Positions 46,062 through 54,682 of a stretch of 64,000 nucleotides of DNA are shown here, piece after piece. A model generated the notes under the pieces. That model saw only the letters and a program-made list of their open reading frames with translations, had not been told where the DNA came from and did not search any database. The number at the start of each line of letters is the position of its first letter. Position 1 is the first letter of the stretch. The stretch is from Dietzia cinnamea NBRC 102147 (GTDB lineage: Bacteria; Actinomycetota; Actinomycetes; Mycobacteriales; Mycobacteriaceae), in NCBI RefSeq assembly GCF_001571065.1, contig NZ_BCSW01000007.1:1-64000 (forward strand), read 5' to 3'. The position numbers were made by a program, and so were the translations under genes.

Positions 46062-46850
46062 CTACATTCGCCGAAGCAGCTCCGCCCGACGGTCGTCCGG
46101 GGCGCGGCGCGGGCAGCTCGCGCACTTGCCGCCGTCGGTCGCCACATAGATGAGGCAACACGAACTGCGGCGGACGAACCGTCGCGTCCGGTCGGGGCCC
46201 TCCACGTCGACGTAGCGGGCCGGCAGCAGCGGTGGCCTGCACACAGCGAGAGCGAGCTCGACGCCGCGGTTCTCGTCGCCTGCGGCCCGGCCAGCCTCGA
46301 GCGCCCGGTTGGCGATGGAGTCCGTGGCGATCGCCCACAACGCCCGCGGTGCCGCGCCCGAGACCTCCGCGAGGGCGGCGATCACCTCGCTGTGGGCCTC
46401 CACCAGCGCGTCGGCGAACGCCGCGACCGACGGAAGGAGTCGATCAGACCGCGCCGAGTGGAGATAGCCGTTCGGCTGCAGCGAGACGCTGAGCCGCCCC
46501 GGGCGGGGATCGGGCGCGCGTCCGGTGGCGAGCAGCATCGCCAGCGGCGCCGCGACCAGCGTTGAGCTGGCCGAATACCACCACAAAGTCCCGTTCACCC
46601 GCGGATCGTCATGGTTCCAGCGCCGGCCGGTGTCCTCCACCCGCCGGGCCAGCCACCGCGGGTCCGTCAGCACCTCCCCGGGCAGGACGGTTGAGGCGTG
46701 CTCGATGGTGCGGGCGAAGTCGCCGAGGAGGGCCCAGGCGCCCGCATACGCGGCTGCCACCGTGCCGGGGGTGCGGAGATCGTCGTCGTCGCCGTCGTCA
46801 CCCACCGGCTCCCCACCCACGCTCGCGCCACCCACCGCTCCGTCACGCAT
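46062..46850 (-). CDS. FhuF-like [2Fe-2S] protein in B12-transport operon
   Basis: A 262-residue protein whose C-terminus has SSCCLIYVATDGGKCASC, the CC-x10-C-x2-C cluster-binding signature of FhuF, a ferric-siderophore reductase. Upstream are the FhuF-like ALWWYSASSTLVAAPLAMLL-type helix (here NGTLWWYSASSTLVAAP) and LPSVAAFADALVEAHSEVI. It is the last gene of an operon led by a cobalamin riboswitch and follows ABC transporter genes with overlap. Reduction of an imported cobalt corrinoid would fit that context, while a ferri-siderophore is the textbook substrate; neither is shown by sequence. The N-terminus has an acidic GDDGDDDD run. Confidence 0.82.
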   Translation of the reverse strand: MRDGAVGGASVGGEPVGDDGDDDDLRTPGTVAAAYAGAWALLGDFARTIEHASTVLPGEVLTDPRWLARRVEDTGRRWNHDDPRVNGTLWWYSASSTLVAAPLAMLLATGRAPDPRPGRLSVSLQPNGYLHSARSDRLLPSVAAFADALVEAHSEVIAALAEVSGAAPRALWAIATDSIANRALEAGRAAGDENRGVELALAVCRPPLLPARYVDVEGPDRTRRFVRRSSCCLIYVATDGGKCASCPRRAPDDRRAELLRRM

Positions 46851-47625
46851 CGGCCAGCCCCACCACGTCGAGGGTGCGGCGACCGTCCGGCCCCGCCCGT
46901 ACCTGGCCGCGCACGCCGAACACCTCCCGCAGCACCGCGGCGTCCAGGACCTCCTCCGGCGCGCCCGTCGCGACCAGGCGCCCGCGGTGCAGGACGGCGA
47001 TGGCGTCGCAGTACTCGGTCGCCATCCGCAGGTCGTGGAGTGTGAGCAGCACCGCAAGTCCGCCGGCCGCGAGCTCGCGCAGCAGCGCCAGGACCGACAG
47101 TTGCTGGTGGAGGTCGAGGTGGTTGGTGGGCTCGTCCAGCAGGAGGACGTCGGGCTGCTGGGCGAGCGTGCGCGCGATCGACACCCGCTGCCGCTCCCCG
47201 CCGGACAGGGCGAGCACGTCCCGGTCGGCGAGCTCGGTCAGCCCGACCTGCGCGAGGACGGTCTCGACGACCGCGGAGTCGTCGGCGCCGAGGGGCTCGA
47301 ACGGCCCGCGGGTGACCGTCCGGCCCAGGCGCACCGACTCGCGGACCGTGATGCCGCCCAGCGAGACCGGCTCCTGCGTGCTCGCCCCCACCGCGCGGGC
47401 GAGCGTACGGCGGCGCAGCGAGCTGATGTCCGCGCCGTCGATGGTGACGTGACCCGCCGTGGTGGGCAGCGCTCGGTAACACGCGCGCAGCAAGGTCGTC
47501 TTGCCGCTGCCGTTCGGCCCGACCAGGGCCGTGACCAGACCGGGAGTGACGGTGAGGTCGACGCCGTCGAGGATCTGCCGGCCGCCCAGGCGGGCGGAGA
47601 CACGGTCCGCGCTGAGGGTGGTCAT
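46843..47625 (-). CDS. ABC transporter ATPase, BtuD/FecE type
   Basis: A 260-residue ATPase with Walker A VGPNGSGKTTLLRAC, signature LALSGGERQRVSIARTLAQQ, Walker B VLLLDEPTNHLD and the switch histidine in LLTLHDLRMATEYC. The FecE/BtuD family energises uptake of siderophores, heme or B12. The ATG at 47625 overlaps the permease stop, and the 3' end overlaps the FhuF-like gene. Confidence 0.92.
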   Translation of the reverse strand: MTTLSADRVSARLGGRQILDGVDLTVTPGLVTALVGPNGSGKTTLLRACYRALPTTAGHVTIDGADISSLRRRTLARAVGASTQEPVSLGGITVRESVRLGRTVTRGPFEPLGADDSAVVETVLAQVGLTELADRDVLALSGGERQRVSIARTLAQQPDVLLLDEPTNHLDLHQQLSVLALLRELAAGGLAVLLTLHDLRMATEYCDAIAVLHRGRLVATGAPEEVLDAAVLREVFGVRGQVRAGPDGRRTLDVVGLADA

Positions 47626-48770
47626 ATCGACGCCCTCCCGTAGCGGCGCCACAGCATCACCAGGAACACGGGCCCGCCCACGACGCCTGTGATGACGCCG
47701 ACCGGCAGCTCTGTGCCCTCGCGCACCGAGCGGGCCGCGATGTCGGCCAGGACCAGGGCGAGGGCGCCGAGCAGCGCCGCGGTGGGCAGCAGGCGCGCGG
47801 ACGTCCGGCCCGTGAGGAAGCCCGCGAGGTGCGGGATGAGCAGGCCGATGAACCCGATGGTCCCCGACACCGCCACGGCGCCCGCGGTGAGCAGCGAGAC
47901 CAGCAGCAGCATGAGGATCCGGAACCGCGGCACGTTGACGCCCATGGCGGTGGCGCCGTCGTCGCCGGTGAGGAGCAGGTCCAGGTGGCGGCTGCACAGC
48001 ATCACCACCGTGCCGGCGACGGCGAGGATCGCGATCGGCGCCCAGACCATCGTCCACCCGGCGTCGCCGAACCCGCCGGCGAGCCACCGCATGACCGTGC
48101 CGAGTTGGTGGTCGTCGCCCAACACCAGCAGCGTGAAGGTGTTGAGCGCGCCGAAGACCATCGTCATGGCCGCCCCCACCAGCACGATGGCGGTGGTGTC
48201 GTGGGCGCGGCGGGCCACCAGCACCACTCCGGCCAGCGGTAGCAACGCGCCGACGAACGCGGCCATGGGCAGGGTGAACACGCCCCACATCCCGGCGCCC
48301 ACCCCGAGGACAGTGAGGGCGACGACGCCGAAGCCCGCGCCCGAGGAGACCCCGAGCAGGTACGGGTCCGCGAGCGGGTTGCGGGTCACCGCCTGCGCCA
48401 CACCGCCCGCGACGGCCAGGGAGGCGCCCACGGCCGCCGCCATGAGCGCGCGGGGCAGTCGCGACTCGAGGACGATCGCCTCGCGGGCATCGGTCCACCA
48501 TGGCTCGAACGCGCCCGGGGCGAAGCGGTGCGCGACGATCGCCCAGACGTCTCCGATCGGGATGGACACCGAGCCCAGCGAGACGCCCGCCGCGATCGAC
48601 ACCGCGAGCAGGGCCGCGAGCGGCAGGCAGATGAGCGTGAGCGGGCGACGTCCGGTGGGCACCGCGGGCGGGACGGAGGCGGCGACCGGGTCCGTGGCCG
48701 CGGCGGTGCCTACCGTGTCGGTGGTGTCGGGGCTGTGCTCCGTGCGACGGTTCTCGGCTACCGACGTCAT
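47622..48770 (-). CDS. ABC transporter permease, FecCD/BtuC type
   Basis: A 382-residue multi-helix permease. A hydrophilic N-terminal extension (about 40 residues, Thr/Ala/Pro-rich) precedes the first helix. Family blocks are VLESRLPRALMAAAVGASLA, GGVAQAVTRNPLADPYLLGV, SSGAGFGVVALTVLG and GTIGFIGLLIPHLAGFLTG. It pairs with the ATPase and the lipoprotein binder. The start is one base after the lipoprotein gene stop. Confidence 0.93.
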   Translation of the reverse strand: MTSVAENRRTEHSPDTTDTVGTAAATDPVAASVPPAVPTGRRPLTLICLPLAALLAVSIAAGVSLGSVSIPIGDVWAIVAHRFAPGAFEPWWTDAREAIVLESRLPRALMAAAVGASLAVAGGVAQAVTRNPLADPYLLGVSSGAGFGVVALTVLGVGAGMWGVFTLPMAAFVGALLPLAGVVLVARRAHDTTAIVLVGAAMTMVFGALNTFTLLVLGDDHQLGTVMRWLAGGFGDAGWTMVWAPIAILAVAGTVVMLCSRHLDLLLTGDDGATAMGVNVPRFRILMLLLVSLLTAGAVAVSGTIGFIGLLIPHLAGFLTGRTSARLLPTAALLGALALVLADIAARSVREGTELPVGVITGVVGGPVFLVMLWRRYGRASI

Positions 48771-48771
48771 G

Positions 48772-49770
48772 TCACTGCCCGAACGCGTGCGGGTGCAGTT
48801 CGCGGGCGATCGCCTCGGTGGAGGTCGTCATCCGCGAGCTCTCGAAGAAGTCAGACAACGGAACCACCACGATGCGGTCCTCCCGCATCGCCGGGGTGGT
48901 GGCCATGATGGGCTGGGCGCGCAGGTAAGCGATCTTGTCCTCGGCGCTCGTGGCTCCGTAGTCCAGCACCACGATCGCCTCCGGGCGGCGCTCGCCGAGG
49001 ATCTCCCACGTGGTCTTGAGGTAGGGACGGTCGCCCTCGGAGAAGATGTTGTCCGCGCCCGCGTATTCGCCGATGAGCTGGCCGATGCCCACCCCGCCGA
49101 TGGTCGTGGGTTCGGCCTCTCCGCTGTCGTAGAAGAAGGTGGGGAGCCCGGTCACGCCCGCGGCGTCGAGCGTCGCGCGGACGTCCTCCATCTCGTCGGT
49201 GATCCGGTCCGTCAGATCGCGGGCGCCGTCCTCGACGCCGAGGACGCGGCCGAGCTGGGAGAAGTCGGTCTCGAGCATCGACAGGTCCGGGAAGCCCTCG
49301 CCGCAGTACTCGGAGAACAGGAACGTGTTGATGCCCGCGGCCTCGAGGGCGTCGCGGCTGCGGCCCTCCTTGTCGTCGAACGCACTGCGCATCCCGGCGA
49401 CCACCAGGTCGGGCTCGAGGTCCACGATCTGCTCCCAGGTGGGGTACTCCTCGGCCAGGGAGGGGATGGCGTGGAACTGGTCGGCGACCTCCGGCAGCAC
49501 ATCGTTCTGCTCGCCGTAGCCCATCCCGACGATCCGGTCGCCCGCACCCAGCTGGATGAGGGTCTCGGTGACGTGGTCGTTCATCGAGATGATGCGCTGC
49601 GGCGGCTCGGTGTAGGCGGCCTCGCGCTCGCAGTTGGCGATGGTGACCGGGTTGGCGAAGGGCTCGGCCGCGCCACCGCTCTCGAGCGCCTCGCCGCGGG
49701 AGCAGCCGGCGAGCGCCAGGCCGGTCACGAGCAGCGCGGCCAGCGCGGTTCTGGGGTGGTGACGGAACAT
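48772..49770 (-). CDS. ABC transporter substrate-binding lipoprotein, BtuF/FecB type
   Basis: A 332-residue periplasmic-binding-like protein with signal peptide ALAALLVTGLALAGC; the lipobox LAGC places the mature Cys near residue 22. The mature part has PQRIISMNDHVTETLIQLGA, VDLEPDLVVAGMRSAFD and VLDYGATSAEDKIAYLRAQ, as in helical-backbone metal/cofactor binders. A cobalamin riboswitch directly upstream makes B12 or cobinamide the likely ligand. The ATG at 49768-49770 follows a weak ribosome site within riboswitch distance. Confidence 0.9.
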   Translation of the reverse strand: MFRHHPRTALAALLVTGLALAGCSRGEALESGGAAEPFANPVTIANCEREAAYTEPPQRIISMNDHVTETLIQLGAGDRIVGMGYGEQNDVLPEVADQFHAIPSLAEEYPTWEQIVDLEPDLVVAGMRSAFDDKEGRSRDALEAAGINTFLFSEYCGEGFPDLSMLETDFSQLGRVLGVEDGARDLTDRITDEMEDVRATLDAAGVTGLPTFFYDSGEAEPTTIGGVGIGQLIGEYAGADNIFSEGDRPYLKTTWEILGERRPEAIVVLDYGATSAEDKIAYLRAQPIMATTPAMREDRIVVVPLSDFFESSRMTTSTEAIARELHPHAFGQ

Positions 49771-49894
49771 GATCAGACCTCGGATCGTGTCGTGTGGTCG
49801 ACGACCACGGCAGACCCGCAGGACGGCTGGCGTCGAGGACGCCACGTCACCTGACAGGACCCCGGATCGCAGACCTCGGCGATGACTGGTGGAG

Positions 49895-50005
49895 TCAGGC
49901 CTCCGGGCAGGCGATCGGGCTCGCCGCCACTTGTGGTAGCGGCACACCGTTGCGGGTCAGCGCCGGATTCTCACCGGTCTTTCCCTGCGTCCGGAAGTCG
50001 GTAGT
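49895..50005 (-). promoter_or_regulatory. Cobalamin riboswitch upstream of the B12-type ABC transporter
   Basis: The minus strand reads GACGCAGGGAAAGACCGGTG, AGAATCCGGCGCTGACCCGC, AACGGTGTGCC and, after a variable stem, GAGCCCGATCGCCTGCC as the B12 box, about 125 bases before the lipoprotein start. Confidence 0.9.
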
Positions 50006-50133
50006 TCATGTCGAGCATAGGCACACCGCGCCGCGCGGAGGTAGTCGTCTCCAGCTCAGCCACCTGCGTCGACGGCCAGCGCCGCCTCAACCGTGGGATG
50101 ACGCCAGAGTCGTCGACGGCCGCGCCGGGCGGG

Positions 50134-50634
50134 CTACTCTTCGCGCTGGACCTCACGCAGTTCGCCGGTGGACACGTCGTAGACGAACCCGCGCACCGCG
50201 GTGCTGTGCAGCAGGAAGGGGTCGGATTCCACGCGGGCGATCGACTGGCGGACGTCGGCCTCCGGCTCCGGGAACGACTCGGGCGCCCAGCGCGGCCGCA
50301 GCCCGGTGTCGGACTGGATCTGATCCTTGAAGTCGTCGTCCCGGAAGGTGAGCATCCCGCAGTCCGTGTGGTGGATGAGGACGATCTCCTCGGTCCCGAG
50401 CAGTCGCTGGCTGATGGTGAGCGATCGCGAGACATCGTCGGTGACGACCCCGCCCGCATTGCGGATGACGTGGGCGTCGCCCTCGGTCAGGCCCAGCAGG
50501 CCGTACGGGTTGAGGCGGGCGTCCATGCAGGCCACGACGGCGACCTTGCGTCCGGGCGGCATGGGGAGATCGCCCTTGTCGAAGTCGGACTGATAGGCCT
50601 TCGCGGCCTCGAGCAGCTCATCGGTGACGGTCAT
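50134..50634 (-). CDS. Beta-class carbonic anhydrase
   Basis: A 166-residue enzyme that interconverts CO2 and bicarbonate. Zinc ligands are C in VVACMDARLNPYG and H and C in LIHHTDCGM. DAR supplies the Asp-Arg dyad. AHVIRNAGGVVTDDVSRSL is also conserved. The short length is that of the type III beta-CA of actinobacteria. Single gene, ATG at 50634. Confidence 0.93.
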   Translation of the reverse strand: MTVTDELLEAAKAYQSDFDKGDLPMPPGRKVAVVACMDARLNPYGLLGLTEGDAHVIRNAGGVVTDDVSRSLTISQRLLGTEEIVLIHHTDCGMLTFRDDDFKDQIQSDTGLRPRWAPESFPEPEADVRQSIARVESDPFLLHSTAVRGFVYDVSTGELREVQREE

Positions 50635-50699
50635 GGCCGCAGGTTAGTCCCGGCCGGCCGGACCCGACGGGGTTTGGCTCGCAATGGCGGGAACCGTTG

Positions 50700-51899
50700 T
50701 CAGGCCGGGGCGCGGAGCGGCGCCTCATGCGCCTCGCGGTCGAACTCCGGAAGTGGCTCGGCCGCCCGCAGGGCCCGGGCGATCGCCGGATCAGCCAGGT
50801 GCATCCGGCCGATGGAGATGAGATCGAACTCGCCACGCTCCATGCGCTCCACGACCGAATCGATGTTGTCCGCCGCCACGGCCACCTTGCCCGACTTCTG
50901 CTCGCGCAGGGACGTCCCGATCCCCACGCCGCCCACGGCGCCCGCCGGCTTACCCGTGAGCCTGCGGGCCCACCCGGCGAGGGTGACCTCGCCGTCGTCA
51001 CCTTCCAGGTCGGGGAACGCCGAATCGCTGAAGCGCCTGGTCGACGCGTCGAACAGGTCGACGCCCGCCTCGGCGAGTGCGCCGAGGTAGACGCCGAGTT
51101 CGTCGGGGTCGGTGGCCTTGAGGACCGTGTAGTCCTGCTGCGTGTGCTGCGAGAAGCGGTAGAACAGCGGCGCCTCCGCGCCGATGGCCTCACGGACCGC
51201 CGCCACGACTGCTGCGGGGAAGCGGCTCCGCGCCGCCAGGCCGCCGCCCCACTCGTCGGTGCGGCGGTTGGTATCGGCCCAGACGAACGCATCCAGCAGG
51301 TAGCCGTGGCCGCCGTGCAGGGTGACCCCGTCGAACCCGGCCTCGAGGGCATACCGTGCCGACCGGGCGAAGGCGCCGATCACGTCGGCGATGTCCGACT
51401 CGGTCATCGGCTCCACCGCCGGCGACCAGCGCTCGATGCTCCGATCCGAGTACGTGGTGACGCCCGGCGTACCCCACAGGCCCGACGGACGCATGGGGTG
51501 CATCGCCATGAGGCGGTCGCGGCTCCCGCGATCGAAGCGGGCGTTGGCGCCCCACAGCGGACCGACGTGCCACAGCTGCGCCATGATCCGGCCGCCCGCG
51601 GCGTGCACGGCGTCCGTCACCACGCGCCACGCCGCCACGGACTCCGGACCGTCGAGGCGCGGGATCGCGGAGTGGTCGACCGACGTGGGGTGGTCCACGC
51701 CGATGCCCTCGGTGACGACCAGCCCGGTACCGCCTGCGGCGCGGGCCGCGTAGTAGTCCCGGTTGATCTCGTCGGGCAATCCGCCCGGGCAGCCCATCCG
51801 CGTCATCGGCGACATGACCAGGCGGTTGGCCAGGTGCAGTGAGCGGACGTCGAGCGACCGGAACAGGGTTTCACGACCGGGGGCGACCAGCGGATTCAT
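50700..51899 (-). CDS. NADH:flavin oxidoreductase, old yellow enzyme family
   Basis: A 399-residue TIM-barrel FMN enzyme. Features are LANRLVMSPMTRMGCPGGLP, GGRIMAQLWHVGPLWGANAR, GFDGVTLHGGHGYLLDAFVW (substrate H-G-x-H) and LISIGRMHLADPAIARAL at the phosphate site. It reduces activated alkenes; the physiological substrate is unknown. The start ATG is at 51897-51899. No operon partner. Confidence 0.9.
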   Translation of the reverse strand: MNPLVAPGRETLFRSLDVRSLHLANRLVMSPMTRMGCPGGLPDEINRDYYAARAAGGTGLVVTEGIGVDHPTSVDHSAIPRLDGPESVAAWRVVTDAVHAAGGRIMAQLWHVGPLWGANARFDRGSRDRLMAMHPMRPSGLWGTPGVTTYSDRSIERWSPAVEPMTESDIADVIGAFARSARYALEAGFDGVTLHGGHGYLLDAFVWADTNRRTDEWGGGLAARSRFPAAVVAAVREAIGAEAPLFYRFSQHTQQDYTVLKATDPDELGVYLGALAEAGVDLFDASTRRFSDSAFPDLEGDDGEVTLAGWARRLTGKPAGAVGGVGIGTSLREQKSGKVAVAADNIDSVVERMERGEFDLISIGRMHLADPAIARALRAAEPLPEFDREAHEAPLRAPA

Positions 51900-52057
51900 G
51901 ATGTGAGACCTCGTGATTCTCGGTGTGGCGACGAAGGCGGAGTCCTGATCTGGACACTCTTGTCGTTGACAGGCGTCAAGTGTAGACCAGCCAATGGTGT
52001 TCGCGGAGGTCCTCGAAGTGGCGCTCCGCCGACGCCGCCCGCGTACCCGGCGCCCCC

Positions 52058-53779
52058 TCAGCCGCGGGCGGCGCGGACCGCGTCCCGGGCGTCGCGGGCC
52101 GTGTCGCTGTCGAGCGCGATCCGGGCGAACTCGCGGCACTGCTGGAGCGTGACCCCGGCCAGCGCGGCGCCGACGTGGGGGAGGGCGGCGGTGGCCACCG
52201 ACAGCGAGGTGACGCCGAGCCCCAGCAGGACGCAGGCGAGGTCCGGGTCGGCCGCCGCTTCGCCGCACACGCCCACCGGGATCGACCGGCCGTCGGGGGA
52301 ACGGCCGGCGGCGTCGGCGACCGTGCGGATGAGTCGCAGCACCGCGGGCTGCCAGGGATCGGTGAGGGCGGCCAGGTCGGGGGACATCCGGTCGGCTGCC
52401 ATGACGTACTGGGTGAGGTCGTTGGTGCCGACGGACAGGAAGTCCACGTGCGGCAGGAAGCGGTCCACCGCCACGGCGACGGACGGCACCTCGACCATGA
52501 TCCCGGGCGTGAGGCCCCGGCCGCGGCAGCGGTCGGCGAAGTCGCGGGCCTCGTGGACGGTGGCCACCATCGGCGCCATCACCCACGGTGAGGACTGCGC
52601 TCCGCCGACCTGCCGGCCGGCCGCCGCGAGGGCGTCGAGCTGGCGGTCCAGTAGCCCGCGGTCGAGCAGGTCCACGCGGATCCCGCGCACGCCGAGGGCG
52701 GGGTTGTCCTCCTCGGTCATCCCGGCGAACGCGAGCGGCTTGTCCGAGCCGGCGTCGAGGGTCCGGGTGACGACGCGCGCGTCGGAGAAGGCGCCGAGCA
52801 CTCGGGCGTAGAGCGCGACCTGCTCGTCGTGGGTCGGCTCGTCGGCCCGGTCGAGGAACGCCAGCTCGGTGCGGAACAGGCCGATCCCCGCGGCCGGGCC
52901 GGCGGCGGCCGCCTCCGCGCCGTCGCCGTCCTGGACGTTGGCGAGCAGGGAGACCGCGTGGCCGTCGGCGAGGGCGGCGGGTCCGGTCCAGCTCGCCGCC
53001 GCGGCGCGGCTGCGCCGGTCCGCCTCGGCCGCCGCAGCGGCCGGGCCCTCCTCGGGCTCGACCGTGACGGTGCCCGCGGCGGCGTCGACGAGCACGCGGG
53101 TGCCGTCGGCGACGGCGGACAGGCCTCCCGCGGCGACCATGCAGGGGATGCCCAGCTGCCGGGCGATGATCGCGGTGTGTGAGGTGGGGCCGCCCTGCTC
53201 GCACACGATCGCCAGCACGAGGGCCGGGTCGAGGCCGGCGGTGTCGGCGGGGGCCAGGTCGTCGGCCAGGAGGATGCCGGGTTCGTCGAACTCGGGGATC
53301 CCCGGTTCGGGCAGGCCGCGCAGTTCGGCGACCACCCGGGCGCAGAGATCGCGCAGGTCGGTGATGCGTTCGGCCTGCCGGCCGCCGATCTTGGCGAACT
53401 TCGCGGCGAAGCTCTCGGTGGCGGCGACCGCCGCGGCCTCGACCGCCGCGCCCTTCTTCAGCTCCTTGGTGACCTCCTTGGCCCAGCCGCGGTCGCGGGC
53501 GAGTACGGCGTTGGCGGTGAGCACCTCGGCGCTGACGCCGGTCGCCAGGGCGGCCCGCTGGTCGAGGCGGTCGGCGACGGTGGCGGCCGCGGCAGCGAAG
53601 CGCTCGCGACCGCGCTCGACGGCCTCCTGGTCCACCGCGCCCGGCGTGTCCGGGGCGGCGGCCGGGGCGGGCCCGTCAAGGGCGTCGGGCCGGACCACCC
53701 ATCGGGCGGGCCCGTGGGCGAGTCCGGCGACCACGCCGGTGCCGCGGATGACCGCCCCGGCCTTCGACTGCTGCGTCAT
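52058..53779 (-). CDS. ptsI: PTS Enzyme I
   Basis: A 573-residue phosphoenolpyruvate-protein phosphotransferase that phosphorylates HPr. The active His lies in EQGGPTSHTAIIARQLGIP. The N-terminal HPr-binding helices include LTANAVLARDRGWAKEVTKE. The PEP-binding barrel has GLFRTELAFLDRADEPTHDE, GIRVDLLDRGLLDRQL, FLSVGTNDLTQYVMAADR and IPVGVCGEAAADPDLACVLL. It is divergent from fruR-fruK-fruA-ptsH, so both arms of the fructose PTS can share control. Confidence 0.96.
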   Translation of the reverse strand: MTQQSKAGAVIRGTGVVAGLAHGPARWVVRPDALDGPAPAAAPDTPGAVDQEAVERGRERFAAAAATVADRLDQRAALATGVSAEVLTANAVLARDRGWAKEVTKELKKGAAVEAAAVAATESFAAKFAKIGGRQAERITDLRDLCARVVAELRGLPEPGIPEFDEPGILLADDLAPADTAGLDPALVLAIVCEQGGPTSHTAIIARQLGIPCMVAAGGLSAVADGTRVLVDAAAGTVTVEPEEGPAAAAAEADRRSRAAAASWTGPAALADGHAVSLLANVQDGDGAEAAAAGPAAGIGLFRTELAFLDRADEPTHDEQVALYARVLGAFSDARVVTRTLDAGSDKPLAFAGMTEEDNPALGVRGIRVDLLDRGLLDRQLDALAAAGRQVGGAQSSPWVMAPMVATVHEARDFADRCRGRGLTPGIMVEVPSVAVAVDRFLPHVDFLSVGTNDLTQYVMAADRMSPDLAALTDPWQPAVLRLIRTVADAAGRSPDGRSIPVGVCGEAAADPDLACVLLGLGVTSLSVATAALPHVGAALAGVTLQQCREFARIALDSDTARDARDAVRAARG

Positions 53780-53853
53780 TGGGAGCTCCTAGCGGACCGG
53801 GCACCCGCGCCCGGCCGATCGAGTGGTTCTGTGACGAGAATAACTAAGACCGC

Positions 53854-53881
53854 TTGACTTTCCAACCGTTTCGGGCAGAAT
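53854..53881 (+). promoter_or_regulatory. Putative promoter of fruR operon
   Basis: TTGACT (53854-53859), 16 bases, then CAGAAT (53876-53881), about 33 bp before the fruR start. The surrounding 130-bp divergent region is AT-richer than its flanks and should also contain the ptsI promoter and FruR operators. Confidence 0.4.
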
Positions 53882-53914
53882 CCAACACACTCGGTCACAG
53901 GCGAAAGGCTCACC

Positions 53915-54682
53915 ATGTACGGCAGCGAGCGACGACGGCGCATCACGGAGACCCTCGCCGCGTCCGGGCGGGTCACCGTGGCCGAACTCGCCGCCGACCT
54001 CGACGTGAGCGCCGAGACCATCCGCCGCGACCTGTCGGTCCTGGAATCAGAGGGCCACCTCGAGCGCACGCACGGCGGCGCGGTGTGCGCGGTCCCGGGT
54101 GGTCGTGTGGAGCGGACCCTCGCCGCGCGCCGGTCGGAGAACGTCGAGGCCAAGACCGCGATCGGCCGGGCCGCGCTTCGCCTGCTGCCCGCCGCCTGCG
54201 GGACCGTGCTGGTCGACGCAGGCTCCACCACCGCGGCCCTCGCCGAGGCGCTGCCCGCCGACCACGGGCTGACGGTCATCACCAACTCGGTCCCCGTCGC
54301 CGACGGCCTGCACCGCGCGGCGACCGACGACCTGCACGTGCTCGGCGGGACGGTCCGCGGCCTCACCGGCGGGTGTGTGGGCGCGTCGGTGCTTCGGGCG
54401 CTGGAGGCGATCCGCGTGGACGTGGCGTTCGTCGGCGCCAACGGCCTCCACCCCGACCGCGGCCTCACCACCCAGGACCCGGACGAGGCGGCGGTGAAGA
54501 ACGCCATGTGCGGCGCCGCGCGGCGGGTGGCGGTGCTCGCCGACTCGAGCAAGTTCGGCCACGAGTTCCTCGTCTCGTTCGCCCGCCTCGACCAGATCGA
54601 TGTGCTGGTCACCGACTCGCCCCCGCCCGGCCCGCTCGCCGCCGCGCTGGACACCCACGGAATCGAGGTCGTGCTGCCATGA
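53915..54682 (+). CDS. fruR: DeoR-family transcriptional repressor (FruR)
   Basis: A 255-residue regulator. The N-terminal winged HTH reads RRRRITETLAASGRVTVAEL and LDVSAETIRRDLSVLESEGH, followed by LERTHGGA. The C-terminal sugar-phosphate isomerase-like sensor has LVDAGSTTAALAEALPADHG, ITNSVPVADGL and VLADSSKFGHEFLVSFARLD. Fructose-1-phosphate is the usual inducer for homologues next to fruK. It overlaps fruK by 4 bp. Confidence 0.92.
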   Translation: MYGSERRRRITETLAASGRVTVAELAADLDVSAETIRRDLSVLESEGHLERTHGGAVCAVPGGRVERTLAARRSENVEAKTAIGRAALRLLPAACGTVLVDAGSTTAALAEALPADHGLTVITNSVPVADGLHRAATDDLHVLGGTVRGLTGGCVGASVLRALEAIRVDVAFVGANGLHPDRGLTTQDPDEAAVKNAMCGAARRVAVLADSSKFGHEFLVSFARLDQIDVLVTDSPPPGPLAAALDTHGIEVVLP

